Source of the DNA: Anaeramoeba flamelloides
Taxonomy: Eukaryota > Metamonada > Anaeramoebidae
Length of the DNA stretch: 64,000 bases
Assembly (NCBI GenBank): GCA_027625915.1
Contig: JANTQA010000029.1
Coordinates: 2,232,001-2,296,000 of the forward strand
Direction: 5' to 3'
Shown here: positions 45,215 through 54,674 of the stretch, one piece after another
How positions within the stretch are numbered: position 1 is the stretch's first letter
How the letters are laid out: each line of letters starts with the position of its first letter
Translations under genes and position numbers: made by a program
The notes under the pieces: generated by a model
Databases searched by the model: none
What the model was told of the DNA's origin: nothing
What the model saw: the letters and a program-made list of their open reading frames with translations, nothing else

Positions 45215-45588
45215 TTACGGTTTGTTAAAAAATATGACAAAACACGAGAAGCTTTTCCACCAATCGACAAGTCTTGAGAAACAATCAACTTTGCGATATG
45301 ACTGATGGCTTTAGTTTTAAAATTCTCATGAAAAAGTGTTTTTTTCTTTTTCTTATTCTTTTTGAATTGTTCGATTATTTTTTCCAGGGCATCTAATTTT
45401 TCATTTTGTTTTCCACTTTCTAACTGCTTTAATAAAGTGGTTTCATCAATTCCCCAATTGATCGTGGTAATTTGTTTATAAAAGCAATAACTAAGCCCAA
45501 TACCTGCACTTGTTAGACTGACAACCTTAAACTTTTTTGATCCCAAAACACATTTGTAGCCGTTTTTTAAACCTTGACAGTGATCCAT
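38146..45588 (-). CDS. Armadillo-repeat protein with N-terminal hydrophobic anchor (5 exons, 582 aa)
   Basis: Exons 45588-45219, 44909-43854, 40914-40772, 38425-38299 and 38198-38146 join in phase (1, 1, 0, 1). Donors are GTAATT, GTAAGT, GTAAAA and GTAAGA, all acceptors end in TAG, and translation stops at TAA 38146-38148. Residues about 22-37 (VVSLTSAGIGLSYCFY) form a short hydrophobic stretch after a basic N-terminus, which may be a signal anchor. From about residue 50 on there are alpha-helical armadillo-type repeats: NKMVPILLNKNKLIPTVINF, NGAL-like signatures such as NRGALPLLVKLLEI, and GGIGMMIRYINSEDILTQYG in exon 3. Proteins of this shape include ARMC10/ARMCX-type outer mitochondrial membrane proteins, but soluble armadillo scaffolds are also possible. 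The 2.9-kb and 2.3-kb introns hold mobile elements. The last two exons are short and were found from splice sites and frame. Confidence 0.8.
39255..40058. mobile_element. Foldback element with two LINE-derived arms
   Basis: Two arms of about 230 bp (39255-39487 and 39832-40058) are nearly perfect reverse complements. Each outer end is the GC-richer motif (left CAGGTACTTGACGGCACTCT; right AGAGTGCCATCAAGTGCCTG), and each inner part is the same piece of the LINE RT end region (ATTACTGAAATATACAAAAT in the left arm). The 340-base loop continues LINE sequence and then AGGTTTT-type modules, with a (TA)n tract at 39568-39592. RNA from it would form a long hairpin. Confidence 0.85.
40060..40400. repeat. 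Row of three different AGGTTTT-type hairpins
   Basis: Three palindromes stand one after another. At 40065-40130, TTAAGAAATTAAAAGAAAAT pairs with its mirror. At 40140-40212, CGGTTTTCCAGTATTCAAAA pairs with TTTAAATTTTGGAAAACC. At 40248-40332, TAGGTTTTTTTGAGTTTTCT pairs with AGAAAACTCAAAAAAACCTA, followed by a partial fourth arm. Each module starts in GGTTTT and ends in AAAACC. The same three module types occur, nested rather than in a row, at 13551-13925 and 60596-60990. Confidence 0.7.
40915..43853 (-). other. 2.9-kb armadillo-gene intron
   Basis: Bounded by GTAAGT (43848-43853) and TAG (acceptor at 40915-40917). It carries the ATCGCGAT element copy 2 (41990-42925). No host exon is seen in 40920-41950 or 42930-43840; short frames there are AT-rich shadows. 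Confidence 0.75.
41990..42925. mobile_element. DNA element with ATCGCGAT-rich end, copy 2 (left-truncated)
   Basis: Collinear with 15480-16393 over about 900 bp: AATTTTATGATCAAACTAAT, AATAATTGGTGATAATGTGG, AAAATCTTTGATCTGATCCT, TATATCGCGATTACTTTTTA. The right end (reverse complement AGATTTGACGATATCTTTGT) corresponds to the right end of copy 1. The left 370 bp of copy 1, with its terminal repeat, has no counterpart here. It lies in the intron 40915-43853 and is non-coding. Confidence 0.75.
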
Positions 45589-47360
45589 CAATTAGAAAAT
45601 AAAAGAAATTAAAAGATGAGGTAATCTCAAAACTTGTAAAAAATGAAATCAGAAACGATCAAAAAGAGATTGGTTAGTTCAAAAAAGTAAAGGTTTCTCA
45701 CAATTTTTGATTAGGAGTCTGAGAATAATTTCTCAATGACTTTTACAAGATCAAATCCCAACAGCTTTTAGATTTTTACCAACTATCAGAATTTTATTTT
45801 CTCTTAGCTTTGATTTACAAAATATTTCTCTTTAAAAATGATTTTAAAGTCGGAGAATTGAGAGAAAGTCGATAAAATTTCACTTGTTTTTTTTACAAAA
45901 ACTTAAGGTTTACAAACCCTGAAGAATGAAAACAGATTATCTTGTTCCGTGTATGGCTACATGTTAATTGGGTTCTTAAATGATTAATGTTCAATTTAGT
46001 ATTTATTTTAAAGTTTGTATAAAATTGGATTTTTTCTGTTGATAATTTTTCAATATTTACTCCTTTCTCTTAAAAAATCAATAAATAAAAAATGAGATTT
46101 TCTCCTTTATTTTTTGTTAATCTTAAATTTATTAAGTGAATCATAAAATTAACAAAATTAATTAAAGAAACATAATTTTTTACCATAAAGTAATCTGTAG
46201 ACTTTTGAAGGTTTTTTTTTTCCTTTAAAGTTATGATCTTGGAAATTCTTTCCTATTTTGATCGAAAAATCATTTTATATCATTTTTTTTATGAAAAATG
46301 AAAATGAAATTTCGAGATATATAAACTGGAACACCTTGTTAAAGTTGGTAAAAAAGGAAAAAAAAATAATTAAATCACAATTTTTTAACATTAAAAAAAC
46401 TTTTAATAATGAACTTTATACTAAATAATCGTATTTTCAATGATTTTTGACCATTGGATTCCTTTGAATTGTTAAATTGTCTCCACAAACAATTAATACG
46501 TCCCAAACCCTAATGGATAATATTGCAAGAAATTGAAATTAGTTGTCTATTATAAAATTGTACTTTTTGAAGCAGAAAATTCAATTTCGATCACAAGATC
46601 AAAATTTCAACTTCTCTTACTTTTATTTGAGTCATTTTTTGTAAAAACCTAGATAAAAATTAAATTTTATCAAGATAAGAAATCGTAGAAATTAAAAAAA
46701 TCACAAAAAACTGAAAAAAAATATTTATCATAAAAAAAATCTTAGAATTTTAAGATTTTTATTTTAAGTAGAAATTGGTTAAAGTGGAATTTGTATTTCT
46801 AAATACTTCTTTTTCTCATTTATTTTTTAACAATAAATTTTATTTTTTTAGGATTTCTTATTCATCGGTACATCATATTTAAAGTGATTATATTTATGAT
46901 TTATTAATTAATTTTTATCAAAATGAATATTTTTTTCACATTTGAACTTTTTCAGACTATTATTATAAATAATTATTTAATTTCATTGTTTAATAAAAAA
47001 CTAATCTAGCTTATAAATTTTTTATTTATTGTAGATTAAAAATTCAAATTCGATTCGGACTAAAAATCTGAAATTTTTATTATCCTTTTAAGGAAAATGA
47101 ATTGTTTGAGATTTTTCATTGTACTTTTTTATTAAAAATTATATTTTTATTGATATTATTTGATCCGAAAATATAAGCGAGATGTATTAATCTTATCAAG
47201 TATAAATAAAGTTTTCACCACAAAGAAATATTTAAGTAAAATGGTTAATGGATTTAATTTCATCTGACAAAGTTTTAAATATTTTTTGTTTAAAAAGTTA
47301 TTGTTTTATTTTTTATTTTAATTTATCAATTTTTTTTATTGAATTTAAAGTTCGATATAA

Positions 47361-47549
47361 ACAGTTTCAAATTTAAGGCACAAACTTTCAATAAAATTTA
47401 ATACACAAAAAAATCCGATATTAAGATACAAAATGTGGAATTTTTTTTTTACAATTTATTTTACTAGAATTTGAATTTTGTGTTTTAATTTGAGATTTTT
47501 TTTGTGTATTAAATTTTATTGAAAGTTTGTGCCTTAAAAGTGAAACTGA
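47361..47549. mobile_element. Compact hairpin MITE with near-perfect 45-bp inverted arms
   Basis: The left arm TTAAGGCACAAACTTTCAAT continues AAAATTTAATACACAAA (47373-47415). The right arm is its reverse complement (47494-47537, ending TTGAAAGTTTGTGCCTTAA), with about one mismatch or gap. A weaker CAGTTTCA pairing extends outward to 47361 and 47549. The spacer is only about 80 bases. The near-perfect arms suggest a recent insertion. No other copy is seen in the window. Confidence 0.8.
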
Positions 47550-47879
47550 CTGTAGTGTAAACCCCAGTCCAAAAATTTGGACACAACCTAAAATAAAAAA
47601 TAGGCAAAAAAAAACCCAATTTATTATATTTTCCCAAATCAAAGATAAGGCCACATTTAAGTTATCGATTATTAATCTTTTTATAAGTACAATAATTTTC
47701 AAAAAAATAAATGAAAAAAATATAAAACGAAAAAAAAAAAATTGGTGTATCCAAAATAACGAAACAAGTGATACAAAAAATTTATTAATAAATTTGTTGA
47801 AATTTCACCAACAATTGTTGATCGATAAAATGATAAGATATCATCATGCAATTGTATGTACTTTTCCAATTTAACAAAC

Positions 47880-48110
47880 CCAACACTAACCTTCTATCAA
47901 CCATCGAAAAAAAATTCCAGCTCTAATAAAACATATTATGTAACTTGAAAAAAGAAAATAAAAACAAAACACTAAAAGATGAAAAAATGATTTTCATATT
48001 TAACAAAAAATCAAAATTATTTCCAGATTTTAAGGAAATTATATTATTGTGATTCTATTAACTATTTCAACTATTTAAAAAATGTTGGGATGTTAGTTTA
48101 AATAACATTC
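47880..48110. mobile_element. Partial AACACACC-family element
   Basis: The stretch AAAATGATTTTCATATTTAA, then CAAAATTATTTCC and ATTATTGTGATTCTATTAAC, matches the right half of the elements at 37272-37765 and 52390-52985. The left half is absent. A LINE tail on the minus strand follows directly. Confidence 0.6.
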
Positions 48111-48124
48111 TTAAAATGATATTT

Positions 48125-48235
48125 TTATTATTATTAACAAAGTGTAAATTATACTTTACATGCCCAATTACTTAAATTTCTAAAAGGAATTTTAAGCATA
48201 AAATCATCAATTTTATGGTTATTGATTAGAAATAC
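48125..48235 (-). mobile_element. LINE 3'-end fragment
   Basis: AAGTGTAAATTATACTTTAC followed by TGCCCAATTACTTAAATTTC repeats the terminal block of the LINE copies near 35855-35905 (minus strand). Only about 110 bases remain, with no coding part. Confidence 0.55.
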
Positions 48236-48476
48236 CCACCAAATTTTTTGTTACCTTTAAAAAGCAAAAAAAAAATATAAAGCAAAAACAAAAAATTACA
48301 AACAAAAAGAAAAAATTGAAAAGAAAAAAGAAAAATAGTAAAAAAAAAAAAAATTTATTATTACTATTTAAAATAATTCGAAAATGAAAATATTTATGAC
48401 AAAAAAAAATAAATAAAAATAAATCTAGAAATAAAAACATATTTCGTTAATAAATTGTAAATTGAAACTTGAAAAA

Positions 48477-51400
48477 TTAATTATTATCTCCGAATTTTTT
48501 TAGCATCTGGCTGTTTTTATTAAGTAAAAAATGTGTAAGGTTTGAAGTATTTTTATAGAATTTAATGGGTGTTGATTCGTTGAAATGAATTTTTTTCTTT
48601 GAATTCTTCATATTAAGATTTTTGTAAATCCATTGTAAGATATTTGATTTTGAATTGCCAAAATCTATTGCATAATCACGAAATATTCTGGGCAAAAACA
48701 ATTTCTTTTTTTGAAGGAAAATGTGTTTGGATAAATTGACTTTATTGATATGTGAAATAACCTTTTTAATTTTTCTTTGGTATATGGTTTGAATGATAAT
48801 TGATGATGAATTGAAACTGTTTAAACAAAAATGAATTTTAGGGTTGAATTTTTTTTTTTTTAAACAAAATTCTCTTCGTGGATCATCTTTTTTAAAATAA
48901 GCATTATTCCTCTGATCTTTGTTATTACGAAGCACGCCATTGAGAATATCGGTTAAAGAAAAAAAATATCCACCAATGTTATATTTATAATCTTCATGGA
49001 ATTTTTTTTCATCTGTTTGGGATGGTAAGCCATATAAAATTGAAATGTGGAATAGTAAAGTATTATAAATATTTATAAAGCATCCTAATTTTTCATAATA
49101 GGTTAATGATGAAACATTTAACTATTAAAATGGTAGTAAAGAAAAAGCGGTTAAAACAGTATAATGGGTATATAGATATATATAATACGTGGAAATGATG
49201 TTTAATTAAAAATTAGCAAAAAAGCATTGGCCTAATTAATAAATCAGATTAAAAAATGAATAAAAGAAAATAAAAAAAATTACTTTTTGTAATTCCGTTG
49301 TGGCGGAAACGAATCTATTGAATGCCAATGACTGTGTGATTAGATTTAATTCGATTGTTTTTGTACTTATTGAATAGTATGAATTGAAAATGAAAATAAT
49401 TGATTCCATTAATTCTTCTCCCAAATTTACACCGTTCTTTGCCTTGCCCTTAAAGTGGAAATCAGTGTTTAATACCTTTGTTTCATTTGTTTTTGTTACA
49501 AAAATTGATTTTTTAGTTTTGACATCATAATCAAAATTGGATTGGGTTTTTAATTGTTGGATTAAATTTTTATAAATTTTGGATTTTTTAAATGGCCCAA
49601 ATTCGTTATGATCCATATGTCCAAATACAATGTCTTGTGCATGACTAAACATATTAAAAGAGATTTTTTTTTCGGTGACTAAATTTTCGAGGGTTTCCCT
49701 TGACTTATAATCGATATTTACTTCAAAAATGGATTCGTTTTTGATATATGTTTTATAAATTTTATTTGCTGTTTGGTATACATTCTATAAAGTTAGTGAG
49801 ATTTTTTTAGTGGGGTTATTGGAAATTAGAATTAATTTTGTTTTTTTTCAATATTGGATTAAGAAACAAATCGAGATGTATGGAAATGAAAAAAAAGAGG
49901 GGGAGGTGTAAAAAATATTAAGAATAGAAAGGTATTGTATATATTTAATATATATACTAGTTTCTAGTTAAAAAAATGAAAAGGAAAAAAAAAAAGAAAA
50001 AGAAACATACTTTATTGGTATGGTAAGTATTTGTGAATTTTTTAACATCAAGATAAAAGAGTAAATTTTCCTGTGCCATTTGTTGTACGAGATATTCTTT
50101 AAAAAGTTCCACACCTGCTGGGATAGTCAATAATGTTTGTGTATCTTTAATATCTATTTCTTCTATTTTTTTCACTTTCTTTACCTTATTTTCATTATCT
50201 TCCTCTTGATTATTTTCATTATTTGAATATTTTTCTATTTTAGATTCTAGCCCTGAATCTATTCCCTCAAGATCTGATTTTTGTTTGTCTAAAGGGGGAT
50301 TTAAAATTTTGCTTTTATCGGTATCTTCATTTGAGCTGTTAGATAATTCAGTTAATTCTTGTTCTTTCCACCTTTCATCTTCACTATATAATTGGCTTTT
50401 AGAATACATAAATTTTTTTGATGGGACCCTTTCGACGAACTATTGAAATATATAATATTTGATTATTTATTTATATAAATTGAAAAATTATTTCAAAAAT
50501 TTAGTTTTGTTTTTAATATTAAAACTATTATTTGCAAAAAATTTAGCAAAAAATATATTTATATAAGCTAAATTTCAAAAATAGGGTCATCATTAGTATT
50601 TTCTAAATTATTGGTATGTGTGTTGTGTTAACCAAATATTCTGAATCCAATATCTTTTCAAAGTTATTATTGAATATTTAATATCAAGAAACAATCTTCT
50701 TTTTAATGAAAATTTCCCAAAGTTGAATTCATTTTTTTCAATTTTTCTTTCAAAATGATTCCATATTTTTATTTTTATGTTGAATGAACAAGAACATTTT
50801 TGAAAACCGTTAATATTCAAGAGATGAGATTAATTAGCATTGGAGAAAGGGATTGTAAAATTCAAAGAAAGTAAAACACCCAAGAAGTGTTTGCTTCGAA
50901 AACAAGTATCAACCAAATTTGCTTTAATGAGTTACAATGGTTCCTTGAAAAGTGAAGAAATAGCAAGATCAAATAAGATCTTCTTTTCTCTTTCATTTGG
51001 AGACAATGTGATGAATGTGATCGTATTCATTTTATCTTTGAGTTCTTTGTTGTAAATTCAAAAAATTGGTTTTGTTTTCGTTTTCTTTTCTTTTTCTTTT
51101 TCTTTTTCTTTCTTTTGTTGAGATTCTTTTTATCTTGAAAAAGGTATCAAGGAAAGTTTGGGTTGATACCAAATGGGTAAATAGTAAAAATCTGATAACT
51201 CTGATGGAAAGTTGTTTCAAAAGGTTCTTTGAAGCAATGGTGAATCTTAAATGGATAATTTTAAGATGAAAAATCATTTCAAAAATAGGGTCAGATTTAT
51301 TTTTTTCTTAATGGGTTTCTTTTCTCTATTCTTTTATTAGAAATAATAATTAAAACAGAAAAGGGTGTTTTAGACAGTTATTTTTTAGTTTTAAGTTCTG

Positions 51401-54400
51401 ATTTTTCTGGGTTGAGTTTTGGTATTCACTAAATGAGAAACTACAATTTTTTTTCAATCAAAAATTTGCCCCTATTTTTGAAATTAAGCTTATATATCTA
51501 AAAACAACTTTGAAAAAAACAAAAAAAATTATCTCAAAGACCAATTAATAAAAAGAACAAAATTAAAGAAAAATATTTTTTGTTGTGGAAAAAAGTGAAA
51601 CAGGAAAAAAAGTAAAACAAATAAAAAAAGTTAAACAAGATTTTTAATTTCAAATATTAAGAGAATCACAGAAATCACAGAAATCACAGAAATCTCAAAA
51701 AACTGAAAATGAAAAATAATTTCAATTAAAAGAAGAAATTAATTAACTTCAAAGTCTAATTCATAATTTTTTTATCAAATTCAATTCATAATTTGAAATT
51801 TTCTCAAAAAATCAATGCTTTGCCTTCAAAATTGTTTTGTCCTTGTGTAGATTGCTGAATACTAAACTAGATGTTGTATTGCGGCATGAAGAAGAAAAAA
51901 GTAATGGTTTAATTTTAAAAGTGGGTTTTATGCTCGGAACAGGTTTATTTTTGATCACTGTAATAATGAGAAATTTAAAGACGTGTTTTAAAATTTTTAT
52001 TTCATTTTCAATTTGGAAATATTTTTTCCACTAACCTTGAAGAAAGGGTGTTTATTAGTTTTAATATAATGAGGGGTTATAAAATTATTTGAATGTCGAA
52101 ATATTCTTTCTAGTGGACTGTTTGGAAAGTATGGACCATCAGATTAATAAAATGGGAAATTTTAGTTGCTTTTTGAAATTTTATTGTATAAAAGCAGATT
52201 TATATCTTTAAAAAAAAAGGAAAATGAAGTAAAATTTTTTTATTTCCATTTTTTTGAATTTATCAATAAAATGAAAAATCTTATATCAGTGTTCTTCAAA
52301 AATCTAGATCTTACAATCAGCAACGAAAAGAAAAAATCTTTGTAAATCAGTCTCATAGTTGGAAACTTTTTTTCAGAAATTGTCCTTCAGGATTTTAGGA
52401 TTATCCTAATTTTATGTTCTCTGGGGGTTGAAATAAACTAAAATTCAAAATTTTCCACATAGCTAAAAGGTTCCAAACAATCACAATAATACAATTTCAT
52501 TGGAATTGGAGATAATTTTGATTTTTGTAAAATATGAAAATCATTTTTTCATCTTTTAGTTTTTGTTTTCATTTCATTGTTTGAATTACGTAATTTGTTT
52601 CGTTGGATCAAAATTTTTTTTCAACAATTGATGTTTTGTTAAAGTTGAGTTGTTCCAAATAGAAGAACTCAAATAAAATTAGTTGGTAGTATCTAACCAT
52701 TTGATTAATCAATAATTCCTAATAGAATTTAAACAAATTCACCAATGTTTTTTTTTATTTTGCATCTCCAAAATTTTTAACACACCCATGATTTGTTTGT
52801 ATTGATAATTATTTATTTATTGTTTTGTGAGTATTGTAATTTATACAAAAGTGTTAGCATTTCAATTAGTGAATGGCTCTAATTTGGTAAATCTTCTTGA
52901 ATTGATTAATTAAGTTTTTTTTTTTCACAAATCGAATTTTGGTGTGTTAAAAATTTTGAATTGGGGCTTACAATATATTAGTAAATAAAAATGTTTTAAA
53001 AGTTCAGTGAATTAAAGAGGAATATCTGAATTTTAGGTTCTGTGGGAACTGAAATCCAGTGTTGGGTATAGAAAAAATGGTTAAAAAGAATTCCTTTAAA
53101 GGAAAGAAAAAAATTATTACGAATTTTAGGTTTTTTTGGAAGATTTTTGATGAAATTTATGAAAAATCATTTATTGATTTAACTTTTTGAAATTCACGAG
53201 CAAAACAAGTTTAAATATTAAATAGATATTTTTGTTTGATACCTCTTACTTCGTTTACTTTCCACTTTGTCTGGAAATATACTTATACCATTGGACTAAA
53301 CTCTAGAATATTTTAAAAAGATGGGGGGAAGTAAGTCAACCAAGAGGATTTTTGATTTTCCAAACCTTTTTAGGCAAATTTGGATCGAGAAAATGGTTCT
53401 TCCAAATTGTAAATTTTAAAAAATAAAACATAAAATTATAAATTCTGAACAAAACAAGAACTTTTGACTCAACACTCTTTCAATTCAACAAACATATTGT
53501 TAGTTCATCAAAGTAACATTCGTTATTCCACAAAATAAGGATTGTCCATAAATATGAGAAAAATTAAATTGTTGAAATTAAAAGGTTTTTGGAATTCCTA
53601 AATCCTGAAATTAAAATCTATTCAATGTACTAAAAAAAATACAGGCAAATTCCACATCTCTTTTCAAAATTGTTCAACGAAAAACAACAAAGCAAAAAAA
53701 ATGAAAAATCAAAAAACTTGAAAACTAGAACGAACAAAAAACAAGCAAAAAAAATAAAGCGAAGAAAGAAAGTCAACAAATGAGAAAAAAGGAAAGCGTA
53801 CCAAATTGTCGGACTCTGACATTGAACTGATACCTTCTTCTGATGTGTTACTGCCATATTTTTTGTCAGCGTTTTCTTGTAATTCATTCAATTCGCTTTG
53901 TAATCTTTTCGACTCTTGTTTTTTCGATTCAAGCTGCAACTTGAAGGTTTCAAGTCTCTCTTTGTTTGAGACATTGGATTTGGTTTCAAAAATCTTGGTT
54001 AATTTTTTGAGGTTGAACTCTTTTCTTTTAATCACTGTTTGTAACTCTGATATTTTTTCCTTTTTGTTCTTAAAGACAAAAGTGTTCACAGTGTTCTTTT
54101 TTCGGATTCTTCGAATGTGGCTAATTTGCTCTTGCGCCTCACTGTTTTCGTTCTTTCTTCTGTTCAAATATTCCCGTACACGATTGTTCGCATTGACACC
54201 GTTCCTTAAATTGGTTTGGATCGTTTCGATTCTTTTGTTTTTGTTGTCGTCGTATTGCTTGTTCTCAATTTCTGCAATTGCGTCTTGGTGCTCTTTGATT
54301 TTTTTCTGGAGTTTGCGGATTTTTTTTTGGTTTTTTGGGTCTTTCGCCATTTCGGTTGTTTTGCTGTTTGATCCTTTTTCGAAATTTGTTTGTATTTTAT

Positions 54401-54674
54401 TTGAAAACATAAAAGTGTCTTTAATTTGCCTTTTTTGGATGTAGATGTTGACAAGTTGTTTCGAAATGCTCTCGTATTCCTTTATTTTGGAAACCAATTT
54501 TTTAAGTGCAGAATTGGTCTTTTTGGATTTTCTCACAAGATCGCAGGTGTTGAGGGAATTGTTTATTTGTTCAAACATATTCGAAACTTTCCCTTGCACA
54601 ACAGACAAGGTAACCGATCCGAACCTATCAGGTGCTACACTTTCTGGGGGTGCGGATGAAATCAGATAAGTCAT
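48477..54674 (-). CDS. Coiled-coil / RGS / DUF547 protein (4 exons, 815 aa)
   Basis: Exons 54674-53802, 50439-50011, 49784-49284 and 49121-48477 join, all in phase 0, with donors GTACGC, GTATGT and GTAATT, and stop at TAA 48477-48479. Exon 1 (residues 1-291) is a Lys/Glu/Gln-rich coiled coil. An acidic, Ser/Asn-rich linker leads to an RGS domain at about 392-512, split by intron 2: TIPAGVELFKEYL, AQENLLFYLDVKKF, then ANKIYKTYIKNES, FEVNIDYKSRETLENL, FSHAQDIVFGHMDHNEFGPF. The C-terminal part (about 602-770) matches DUF547: YYEKLGCFINIYNTLLFHIS, YGLP, YKYNIGGYFFSLTDILNGVL, DPR, KIHFCLNSFNSSS, FLPRIFRDYAIDFG. RGS domains speed GTP hydrolysis by G-alpha subunits; DUF547 has no settled function. 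The link of exon 1 to the rest rests on phase and position (3.4-kb intron 50440-53801) and is less certain than exons 2-4. Confidence 0.82.
50563..51492. mobile_element. TA-flanked inverted-repeat element with AAAAATAGGG ends
   Basis: The left end TATAAGCTAAATTTCAAAAA (then TAGGGTC) is mirrored by the right end (CCCCTATTTTTGAAATTAAG then CTTATA). A further copy of the end motif, TCATTTCAAAAATAGGGTCA, sits inside at 51270-51292. About 930 bp; the interior has a CTTTTT microsatellite near 51085-51115 and no transposase that I recognise. Confidence 0.65.
52390..52985. mobile_element. Intact AACACACC-family inverted-repeat element
   Basis: The ends read AAAATTCAAAATTTTCCACA at 52440-52460 and, at the far end, the reverse complement of TGTGTTAAAAATTTTGAATT (52950-52970), giving short terminal inverted repeats with a second inverted copy of GGTGTGTTAAAAATTTT inside near 52770-52785. 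It aligns in reverse to 35776-35826 plus 37272-37765. Non-coding. Confidence 0.65.

Larger units (their letters stand above)
45589..48476. other. Intergenic region upstream of the armadillo gene
   Basis: No gene is seen on either strand. It contains the compact inverted-repeat element at 47361-47549, a partial AACACACC-family copy at 47880-48110 and a LINE tail at 48125-48235. The promoter of the armadillo gene should be near 45600-45750, but no element can be named. Confidence 0.55.
50440..53801 (-). other. 3.4-kb intron of the RGS-DUF547 gene
   Basis: It lies between the GTACGC donor and the CAATAG acceptor. It contains a TA-flanked element (50563-51492) and an intact AACACACC-family element (52390-52985). 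The frame at 51837-52034 has one hydrophobic segment (LKVGFMLGTGLFLITVIM) but no start context or partner exon that I can support. Confidence 0.6.

Noticed and set aside
51837-52034. A plus-strand frame with one hydrophobic segment inside the RGS-gene intron
   Set aside because: No ATG in a good position, no partner exon and no family resemblance; a chance frame is more likely.
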